From Sphingomonadales bacterium (GTDB lineage: Bacteria > Pseudomonadota > Alphaproteobacteria > Sphingomonadales > Sphingomonadaceae), in NCBI GenBank assembly GCA_018067055.1, contig JAGPVK010000163.1, positions 1 to 6,428 on the forward strand: a stretch of DNA of 6,428 nt. The letters run 5' to 3'. A program made the position numbers and the translations under genes. Numbering within the stretch: the stretch's first letter is position 1; each line of letters starts with the position of its first letter. A model generated the notes under the pieces. The model ran no database searches, was not told the DNA's origin, and saw only the letters and a program-made list of their open reading frames with translations. Positions 1 to 5,677 of the stretch are shown one piece after another.

Positions 1-988
1 CGACGGCTGTCCGCCGGGACTGGCGTTGAACGAGAATGACATCCAGCCGTTTCTTGATGCGCGGCGGCCGGGTCAGTCAAAATATACGACCCAGCGTCAG
101 GAACCGGACCAGGTCAAAATCCTCTCTGGCGTTTTCGACGGCAAGACCACAGGGACACCAATTTCGCTGATGATCGAAAATGTCGATCAACGATCCAAAG
201 ACTATGGCGATGTCGCGAAAGCCTATCGCCCCGGCCACGCCGATTATGCCTATGATCAAAAATATGGCTTCCGCGATTATCGCGGTGGTGGCCGTTCCAG
301 CGCCCGTGAAACCGCTGCACGGGTTGCTGCCGGTGCGGTGGCGCGGTTGGTGATTCCGGAAGTGACGGTCCGGGCATGGGTTGCCGAGATTGGTGGCGAC
401 GCGATTGATCCGGCGCATTTTGACGCCAGTGAAATTGGTAATAATCCTTTTTTCTGTCCCGATGCAGAGGCCGCGAAACGTTGGGAAGCGCTGGTCGACG
501 GGACTCGCAAGGAGGGCAGCAGCCTGGGTGCGATTGTCGCCTGTGAAGCGGTCGGAGTACCGGCTGGATGGGGTGCTCCTGTCTACGCCAAGCTCGATAG
601 CGAGATCGCAGCTGCGATGATGACGATCAACGCGACCAAGGGTATTGAGATTGGCGACGGCTTTGCCGCTGCCCGTCTGCGCGGCGAACAAAATGCCGAT
701 GCCATGCGACCGGGTGAAGATGGTCCGGAATTTCTTGCCAATCATAGCGGCGGTACGGCGGGCGGTATTTCAACTGGCCAGCCAATTTTCTGTCGCGTGG
801 CATTCAAGCCGACCAGTTCAATATTGACACCGGTGGCAACTATCACCTCGGAAGGGGAGGCAACCGAAATATCGACCAAGGGCCGCCATGATCCATGTGT
901 TGGCATTCGCGGCGTTCCGGTCGTGGAAGCGATGATGGCGCTGGTCCTCGCCGATCAGAAATTGTTGCACCGGGCGCAATGCGGATGA
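1..988 (+). CDS. aroC: Chorismate synthase, 5'-truncated by window edge
   Basis: This enzyme converts 5-enolpyruvylshikimate-3-phosphate to chorismate, the last step of the shikimate pathway. It works in the cytoplasm and needs reduced FMN. The reading frame is open from base 2, and the first codons read [13 protein letters not shown], the end of the first family signature, so the true start lies about 27 codons to the left. The TTG at base 26 is internal. Some 328 residues are visible, against a usual 350-365. The second signature, [17 protein letters not shown], lies at 284-334. The third, [17 protein letters not shown], lies at 884-934 and carries the Asp proposed to act on FMN. The FMN/substrate-site blocks [14 protein letters not shown] and [15 protein letters not shown] are also intact. 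The GESHG motif falls outside the window. Nothing looks broken, and the stop at 986-988 gives a normal C-terminus. The next gene starts 73 bases on. Identification is secure. Confidence 0.97.
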   Translation, partial: DGCPPGLALNENDIQPFLDARRPGQSKYTTQRQEPDQVKILSGVFDGKTTGTPISLMIENVDQRSKDYGDVAKAYRPGHADYAYDQKYGFRDYRGGGRSSARETAARVAAGAVARLVIPEVTVRAWVAEIGGDAIDPAHFDASEIGNNPFFCPDAEAAKRWEALVDGTRKEGSSLGAIVACEAVGVPAGWGAPVYAKLDSEIAAAMMTINATKGIEIGDGFAAARLRGEQNADAMRPGEDGPEFLANHSGGTAGGISTGQPIFCRVAFKPTSSILTPVATITSEGEATEISTKGRHDPCVGIRGVPVVEAMMALVLADQKLLHRAQCG

Positions 989-1061
989 GTGGTACTTCTG
1001 CCGCATTTGCCGCACCGGTCTGGCAGAACTGGTTGGTTGCATTGATGATTGTGTCTGATCA

Positions 1062-2861
1062 ATGATTGATCTGATCCTCCACGTCATCAATGAATATATT
1101 CAGGCGCACAAGGCGGTCATCGGACTGATCATCCTATGCTTTCTATTCGCCGGCTTCATCATGGAGCGCTTTCCCGCTGCCGTGGTCGCGGTGCTCGGTG
1201 CCTGCATGTTCCTGTTTCTCGGGATCATCGATTCCGATGGCCTGTTTTCGGTTTTCTCGAACACTGCGCCGATCACGATTGCCGCGATGTTCATCCTCTC
1301 TGGTGCGTTGCTGCGCACCGGCACGATCGATGCCATCGCCGGTTTCATTATCAAGCGCGCCAAGCGGCACCCCAAGCTGGCCGTCGCGGAGATGTTCCTG
1401 GGCGCCTTTGTCGCCTCCGCCTTCATGAACAATACGCCGGTGGTGATCGTCTTGATTCCGATCATCCTGCGCCTTTCGCGGGCTACCGGGTTCTCGTCCA
1501 AGAAATTGCTCATCCCGTTGAGCTTCATCTGCATCCTGGGCGGCACGACCACGCTGATCGGTACCTCGACCAACCTCATTGTCGATGCGGTCGCGCGCGA
1601 TCAGGGTCTGGCCGGCTTCGGTATTTTTGAAATCACGCCTTATGGTCTGATCGCTGCCGTCGCGGGTACGGTGATGATGGTGTTGTTCAGCAGCTGGCTG
1701 CTGCCTAGCGGTCAGGTCAAGGGTCAGTTTGACAGCAGTGACGAAAGCGATTTTCTCACCGAACTGACGGTGCGCCGAAACGCATCGGTGATCGACAAGA
1801 AACTCTCCGCTGTCCCGGAATTGCGCCGGGCAGGTCTGGAGGTTACGGCAGTCAAACGGTTGAGCAGCTATATCCGTCATGATCTGGATTTTCACGAATT
1901 GCGGGCGGGCGACCGGATTGTCGTGCAACTGGATCTCGCCGAACTGATTTCGCTTCGCGAATCTGAAGATTTCAAAGTCGGCATAGTCCACAAGGGCGAT
2001 GTCGGTCCGCTGGGCGAGGAACTGGTTGAGGCCACGGTCGCACCGAGCCATCCCAGTATCGGTAACCGCCTCTTTGACATACCGTTTCTGTCGCAGCTCA
2101 ATGTCCGCATTTTGGGTATGACCCGCTATCGCAACCTGCCGCGCTCGGACCTTACCAACGCGCGTATTCACGCTGCCGACCGGTTGCTGGTTACCGGCTC
2201 CAGCGAAGATATCAACCGCATGTATCAGAACCCCAATCTGTTCGGGGTCGGGCAAACCAAGATTCGCGCCTTTCGGCGGGATCGGGCGCCGATCGCGATC
2301 GGTGCTCTGGTTGCCGTTGTGGTGCTTGCCGCGCTCAATATCATTCCGCTCGCCGTTGCGGCAATTCTTGCGGTCGGGGCGATCCTGCTGGCGCGCTGCA
2401 TCGACGCGGAAGAGGCCTGGGGTTCGATCGACGGCAATGTTCTGGTGCTGATATTCGGCATGCTTGCGGTTGGTCTGGGTCTGCAGCAGGCGGGAAGCGT
2501 TGACCTGATTGTCGCCGAATTGACGCCTTTTCTGCGGGAAGTACCACCCTGGGGGCTGGTCTTTGCGATTTACGTCCTGTCGGTGATCATGACCGAGATT
2601 GTCACCAACAATGCGGTCGCCATCATCATCACGCCGATTGCCATTGCGCTGGGCAATGATCTGGGAGTCGATCCCCGGCCTTTGGTCATCGCGGTCATGT
2701 TCGCCGCCTCTGCCAGCTTCGCCACTCCGATCGGCTATCAGACCAACACTTTGGTTTATGCAGCAGGCAATTACCGCTTCACCGACTTCTTCAAGGCCGG
2801 CATTCCGCTGACCTTTGGTGTCGGGCTCTCGACCTGCCTGGCGATCAGCTTCTGGATGTAA
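1062..2861 (+). CDS. SLC13/DASS-type permease with two RCK_C (TrkA-C) domains
   Basis: This is a 599-residue inner-membrane protein built as two membrane halves around a soluble middle. Hydrophobic segments fill about residues 18-215 and 408-599. The inverted-repeat signatures of the family are paired. FMNNTPVVIVLIPI (121-134) matches TNNAVAIIITPIAIALG (515-531), and GGTTTLIGTSTNLI (160-173) matches ATPIGYQTNTLVY (554-566); these are the ion and substrate hairpin regions. Residues 241-298 and 330-387 resemble two RCK_C domains, with the typical 'IKR...GDRIVV' and 'GMTR...ADRLLVTGS' ends. Known relatives with this layout include E. coli YfbS, of unknown substrate, and algal SLT sulfate transporters. 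The substrate could therefore be sulfate, a dicarboxylate or another anion, and the sequence does not decide. The RCK_C domains suggest gating by a small ligand (inference). The start is the first in-frame ATG after a TGA at 1056-1058; no clear Shine-Dalgarno precedes it. Family call secure, substrate unknown. Confidence 0.9.
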   Translation: MIDLILHVINEYIQAHKAVIGLIILCFLFAGFIMERFPAAVVAVLGACMFLFLGIIDSDGLFSVFSNTAPITIAAMFILSGALLRTGTIDAIAGFIIKRAKRHPKLAVAEMFLGAFVASAFMNNTPVVIVLIPIILRLSRATGFSSKKLLIPLSFICILGGTTTLIGTSTNLIVDAVARDQGLAGFGIFEITPYGLIAAVAGTVMMVLFSSWLLPSGQVKGQFDSSDESDFLTELTVRRNASVIDKKLSAVPELRRAGLEVTAVKRLSSYIRHDLDFHELRAGDRIVVQLDLAELISLRESEDFKVGIVHKGDVGPLGEELVEATVAPSHPSIGNRLFDIPFLSQLNVRILGMTRYRNLPRSDLTNARIHAADRLLVTGSSEDINRMYQNPNLFGVGQTKIRAFRRDRAPIAIGALVAVVVLAALNIIPLAVAAILAVGAILLARCIDAEEAWGSIDGNVLVLIFGMLAVGLGLQQAGSVDLIVAELTPFLREVPPWGLVFAIYVLSVIMTEIVTNNAVAIIITPIAIALGNDLGVDPRPLVIAVMFAASASFATPIGYQTNTLVYAAGNYRFTDFFKAGIPLTFGVGLSTCLAISFWM

Positions 2862-2935
2862 TGCCGCCCTAAACGCTTGCCGCGCCCTCCTGCGGACGAT
2901 AGGCATGGGCTGGGAATAATATCGGGGATAATCGC

Positions 2936-4174
2936 ATGCTGGCATTCTGGTTCAAGATTCCACTTTGGCAGCGAGTAATCGCAGCGCTGGTTCTGGGCGT
3001 TATCACCGGTCTGATCTGGGGGCCGGAATCCGAAACCATCAAATGGATCGGCGACTTCTTCATCAAGTCGATCAAGATGCTGGTAGTGCCGCTGATCTTC
3101 TTCTCGCTGGTGGCGGGTGTCGCCGCGCTGGGCGATCTCAAGAAACTGGGTAGCGTAGGTGGGCGGGCAATGGTCTTGTTCGTTATCACCGGCCAGATTG
3201 CAGCCTGGCTCGGCCTCGCGCTCGGCACGTTTTTCCAGCCCGGCAAGGGTGTCGATACCAGCGCCATCGAAATGGGCGCTACGCCCGAACCGAGCACGAC
3301 CACCGCCGTTGACATGATCCTGTCGATTGTCCCCGACAGTCCGGTACAGGTTATGGCCGATGTCCGCGTATTGCCGCTGATCGTCTTTGCGCTGTTGATC
3401 GGTATCGGTATTTTGATGGCCAAGGAAGACGGCAAGCCGCTGGCGAAGATTTTCGATAGCGGTGCCATCGTGATGCAGAAGGTCACGATGATCGTAATGG
3501 AATTGACGCCCTTTGGGGTGTTTGCGCTGATGGCGTGGGTTGCGGGTACGTTGGGCACTGATGCCCTGATATCGCTCGCGCAGCTGGTTGGACTCAACTA
3601 TCTCGGCTGTCTGCTGATCATCGGCGTGATGTATTCGGCGATGATCAAGTTTCTCGCAAAACTGCCGGTAATAGATTTCTTTCGCGGGATCATTGATGCA
3701 ATTGCGGTCAGCTATTCCACCGCATCCTCCAACGCGACCCTCCCGGTGACCCTGCGCTGTGTCGAACGCAATCTCGGTGTCAGCAATTCTGTGGCGAGTT
3801 TCGTGGTCTCACTCGGCGCGACGATCAATATGAATGGCACCGCCATGTATCTGGGCCTCGCCACTTTGTTCGGTGCACAGATTTTTGGCGTTGACCTGAG
3901 TTGGGGTGACTATCTCCTGATCTCGATCACCTCGACCTTGGGTGCGATCGGCGCAGCCGGGATTCCCGGTGCCGGCCTGATCATGATGGCGCTGGTCTTT
4001 GGCAGCGTCGGTGTGCCACTCGAAACCATCGCCTTTGTTGCTGGCGTCGACCGGATCATGGACATGATGCGGACCACCACCAATGTCTCGGGCGATGCAG
4101 CGGTGGCCGTGACGGTGGCAGCGATGACCGGCGAGATTGACCGCGAAGAGATGATCTCTGCGGATGACGTCTAA
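2936..4174 (+). CDS. Dicarboxylate/amino acid:cation symporter (SLC1/DAACS), likely acidic amino acid
   Basis: This 412-residue inner-membrane protein is full length for the GltP/GltPh/DctA family. The core elements appear in order. Hairpin 1 has a serine-rich tip, SYSTASSNATLP (259-270). TM7 carries NMNGTAMY (298-305), and hairpin 2 carries GIPGAGLIM (342-350). TM8 carries DRIMDMMRTTTNVSGD (372-387). Aligned by eye with archaeal GltPh, Asp376, Arg379, Thr380, Asn383 and Asp387 match D394, R397, T398, N401 and D405. The Asp376/Arg379 pair fits aspartate or glutamate. From memory, DctA has Ser at the Asp position, so C4-dicarboxylate uptake is less likely. Three residues of the third sodium site differ from GltPh (see findings). 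The ATG at 2936 follows a GGGGA-type ribosome site at 2924-2928 with normal spacing. It lies 74 bases after the SLC13-type gene, on the same strand, so co-transcription is possible. The gene ends convergently with mreB. Confidence 0.94.
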   Translation: MLAFWFKIPLWQRVIAALVLGVITGLIWGPESETIKWIGDFFIKSIKMLVVPLIFFSLVAGVAALGDLKKLGSVGGRAMVLFVITGQIAAWLGLALGTFFQPGKGVDTSAIEMGATPEPSTTTAVDMILSIVPDSPVQVMADVRVLPLIVFALLIGIGILMAKEDGKPLAKIFDSGAIVMQKVTMIVMELTPFGVFALMAWVAGTLGTDALISLAQLVGLNYLGCLLIIGVMYSAMIKFLAKLPVIDFFRGIIDAIAVSYSTASSNATLPVTLRCVERNLGVSNSVASFVVSLGATINMNGTAMYLGLATLFGAQIFGVDLSWGDYLLISITSTLGAIGAAGIPGAGLIMMALVFGSVGVPLETIAFVAGVDRIMDMMRTTTNVSGDAAVAVTVAAMTGEIDREEMISADDV

Positions 4175-4208
4175 GCGACCAGAGCGACCTCGGGATATCT
4201 GGATGCTC

Positions 4209-4240
4209 ATCATGGGCGCACCAACAGACATGGTTTTTTT
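4209..4240 (+). terminator. Weak candidate terminator after the SLC1-type gene
   Basis: A short stem pairs bases 4209-4214 with 4229-4234 (six pairs, one a G-T wobble) around a 14-base loop. It overlaps the start of a run of seven T at 4234-4240. It lies about 35 bases past the symporter stop, where a transcript end is expected before the convergent mreB. The stem is short and not GC-rich, so it is a guess. An alternative pairing, CAGACA (4225-4230) with TGTCTG (4245-4250), would place the T run in its loop. Confidence 0.25.
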
Positions 4241-4258
4241 CGATTGTCTGCCATGAAG

Positions 4259-4286
4259 CGTAAACAGCGTTAACCGTGCTCCGCTG
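4259..4286 (-). terminator. Weak candidate terminator after mreB
   Basis: Read on the minus strand, CAGCG (4286-4282) pairs with CGCTG (4269-4265) around a 12-base loop and is followed by TTTA. It begins four bases past the mreB stop. Five pairs and only three T make it a marginal terminator. Its position at the end of a gene that faces a convergent neighbour is the main support. Confidence 0.2.
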
Positions 4287-4289
4287 GCT

Positions 4290-5324
4290 CTACGCGGGAA
4301 TCAGGACATTGCGATAAAGCGGTTCTTCAAGCGCCCGGCCTGCGCCAATGGCGACGCAGGTCAGGGGGTCATCGGCAATGGTAACCGCCAGTCCTGTCTT
4401 TTCGGAGATAAATTCGTCAATTCGCCCCAATAGCGCGCCTCCACCGGTCAAGACTATGCCCTGATCCATGATATCCGCCGCCAATTCCGGCTTGGTATGC
4501 TCAAGTGCATTCAGCACCGCCTCGGCTATCTGGCCTATTGGCTCGGCAATGGCCTGTGCAATTTCAGCTTCGGTGATAGCAATTTTTTTCGGCATCCCGC
4601 TCACCAGATCACGCCCCTTGATATGCATGATCCGTCCATCGCCGACCGGGCTCACCGCACTGGCCATTTCATGTTTGACCAGTTCGGTGGTGGTTTCGCC
4701 GATGGCCAGATTATGCTTGCGGCGGATATATGATGCGATGGCATCATCAATCTTGTCGCCACCCATTCGTCCCGATGTGCTGTAAGCCAGGCCTTGCAAC
4801 GATAATACAGCGACTTCGGTTGTCCCCCCGCCGATATCGACCACCATCGCACCCACTGGCTCGGCGACCGGTATTCCAGCGCCGATGGCTGCGGCCATCG
4901 GTTCTTCGATGAAAAATATGCCGGATGCGCCGGCATTGGAGGCTGCATCGCGAAGCGCGCGAAGCTGGACGTTGGTGGAGCCGGAGGGGATACAAACAAC
5001 AATGTCGAAACGCCGGAATATGCCGGGCTTTTTCGGGTGAACTTTGTGGATGAAATGTTTGATCATCTGCTCCGCGACATCGAGATCAGCGATGACACCG
5101 TCCTTGAGCGGACGAACAACTCTTATGTTGCTCGGCGTTTTGCCCATCATCAGCTTGGCATCGCTGCCGACCGCGCGCACCTTTGTCACACCGTCATTCG
5201 TTTCGAGCGCAACGACTGATGGCTCGTTGAGCATGATCCCGCGATCGCGCACATAGATAAGGGTATTCGCCGTACCGAGATCGATCGCCAAGTCGAGTGA
5301 CTGGAGTTTGAAAAAACTTTTCAT
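4290..5324 (-). CDS. mreB: Rod shape-determining protein MreB (actin-like), possibly a stand-alone paralogue
   Basis: This 344-residue bacterial actin polymerises on the inner face of the membrane and guides elongation-mode wall synthesis together with MreC, MreD, RodA and PBP2. The nucleotide-site motifs are all present. Phosphate-1 is AIDLGTANTLIYV (13-25), IEEPMAAAIG (139-148) holds the catalytic-type Glu, phosphate-2 is VVDIGGGTTEVAV (161-173), and the adenosine motif is IVLTGGGALLG (290-300). The N-terminus MKSFFKLQSL could form a short membrane-binding helix, and PGIFRR (100-105) sits at the membrane-insertion loop. Length is normal for the family. Several positions usually constant in MreB are changed: VQLRAL for VERRAI (119-124), GETTTELVK for GEATAERIK (209-217), and SGRMGGD for SVRIGGD (184-190). 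No mreC or mreD follows; the next gene is a convergent symporter. The ATG at 5324 fits family N-termini, but no Shine-Dalgarno is visible before it. Family call is sure; paralogue status is inference. Confidence 0.96.
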   Translation of the reverse strand: MKSFFKLQSLDLAIDLGTANTLIYVRDRGIMLNEPSVVALETNDGVTKVRAVGSDAKLMMGKTPSNIRVVRPLKDGVIADLDVAEQMIKHFIHKVHPKKPGIFRRFDIVVCIPSGSTNVQLRALRDAASNAGASGIFFIEEPMAAAIGAGIPVAEPVGAMVVDIGGGTTEVAVLSLQGLAYSTSGRMGGDKIDDAIASYIRRKHNLAIGETTTELVKHEMASAVSPVGDGRIMHIKGRDLVSGMPKKIAITEAEIAQAIAEPIGQIAEAVLNALEHTKPELAADIMDQGIVLTGGGALLGRIDEFISEKTGLAVTIADDPLTCVAIGAGRALEEPLYRNVLIPA

Positions 5325-5353
5325 AAAAATGGAAATACTTTGATTAGAGCGAC

Positions 5354-5368
5354 CACATTGCCAATGTG
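5354..5368. promoter_or_regulatory. 15-bp perfect dyad CACATTG-C-CAATGTG near mreB start
   Basis: Seven-base arms (5354-5360 and 5362-5368) surround a single centre base. It lies 30-44 bases upstream of the mreB ATG, inside the probable 5' leader or core promoter. A one-base loop rules out a simple RNA hairpin with the full stem, so a protein-binding operator is the more natural reading. No regulator is identified. Confidence 0.35.
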
Positions 5369-5413
5369 ACAGGATTGCAAAAACTTGGTGACACTGGGCG
5401 AATGAACCGGTGA

Positions 5414-5419
5414 TGTATA
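5414..5419 (-). promoter_or_regulatory. Possible -10 element TATACA for mreB
   Basis: On the minus strand TATACA matches four of six bases of the sigma-70-type -10 box. It would give a leader of roughly 80 bases before the mreB ATG. No good -35 box stands 16-18 bases upstream; that space is partly taken by the 5430-5454 dyad, which would suit a promoter that depends on or is blocked by a regulator. Weak evidence. Confidence 0.2.
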
Positions 5420-5429
5420 GTCACGATGC

Positions 5430-5454
5430 TTTGACCATTTGTCTATTGGTCAAA
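5430..5454. promoter_or_regulatory. 25-bp operator-like dyad TTTGACCA-N9-TGGTCAAA
   Basis: Perfect eight-base arms (5430-5437 and 5447-5454) surround a nine-base AT-rich spacer, about 105-130 bases upstream of the mreB ATG. The symmetry centres are 17 bases apart, between one and a half and two helical turns, a size seen for dimeric helix-turn-helix regulators. As RNA it could form a hairpin, but neither strand has a T run right after the stem (on the minus strand the T run precedes it), so a terminator is unlikely. The binding protein is unknown. Confidence 0.45.
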
Positions 5455-5557
5455 AATTGCATGGACGGAAAAGATCGATCGGTAGCACTCGGAACGGCCT
5501 GGTTTCGCAACATTCCACCAGATTATCTTCTTCTTTTCTCGCTTAACCTGGCGGTCT

Positions 5558-5574
5558 AGAATTTCGGAAATTCT
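5558..5574. promoter_or_regulatory. 17-bp perfect dyad AGAATTTCGGAAATTCT
   Basis: Eight-base arms AGAATTTC (5558-5565) and GAAATTCT (5567-5574) surround one central G. It lies about 104 bases past the purA stop and 234 bases before the mreB start. No T run follows on either strand, and the full stem cannot close as RNA, so an operator for a dimeric protein is more likely than a terminator. The function is not known. Confidence 0.35.
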
Positions 5575-5677
5575 GGTAAAATTGACGGAATTATCTTCTG
5601 AATATTGCCACGAACGGCACATTTTCGCTGTCCCTGAACGGCAAACTATTGTCGCGCCAGTAGGGAAACAAGGCTTC

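Larger units (their letters stand above)
5325..5677. other. Non-coding region between purA and mreB, probable mreB promoter/leader
   Basis: This 353-base stretch separates two minus-strand genes and is visibly richer in A and T than the genes. It holds three perfect dyads (5354-5368, 5430-5454, 5558-5574), three GTGAC/GTCAC half-sites (5366-5424) and a 10-base direct repeat, ATTATCTTCT (5522-5531 and 5590-5599). I see no tRNA-like fold, no convincing terminator for purA and no recognisable riboswitch. The one open frame, a TTG-started 81-codon frame on the minus strand that overlaps the purA end, has no recognisable protein features. The most likely role is transcription control of mreB plus the purA 3' untranslated end. 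Confidence 0.6.

Noticed and set aside
77..745. A 222-codon minus-strand open frame opposite aroC
   Set aside because: It lies wholly within a secure aroC, has no family resemblance and no sign of its own start site.
26..988. TTG at 26 as the aroC start, and TTG at 6415 (minus) as the purA start
   Set aside because: Both frames stay open to the window edge with conserved residues before these codons (DGCPPGLA and DRER), so both genes are simply cut by the window.
996..1028. Inverted repeat TTCTGCC/GGCAGAA after aroC, as a terminator
   Set aside because: The seven-base stem has a 19-base loop and no T run after it, and the next gene starts 34 bases later. Chance or minor structure is more likely.
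1143..2945. A 600-codon open frame on the minus strand, opposite the SLC13-type gene
   Set aside because: Its codons are the exact complements of the sense codons. It stays open because the sense gene hardly uses TTA, CTA or TCA. The product is rich in Arg, Asp, Gln and His with no recognisable domain, as expected opposite a membrane protein in a GC-leaning genome.
5499..5521. CTGGT/ACCAG inverted repeat as a purA terminator or small RNA hairpin
   Set aside because: There are only five pairs around a 13-base loop, more than 150 bases from the purA stop, with no supporting T run.
5612..5643. Direct repeat GAACGGCA twice, 24 bases apart
   Set aside because: An eight-base repeat within a few hundred bases is expected about once by chance, and there is no third copy to suggest an array.
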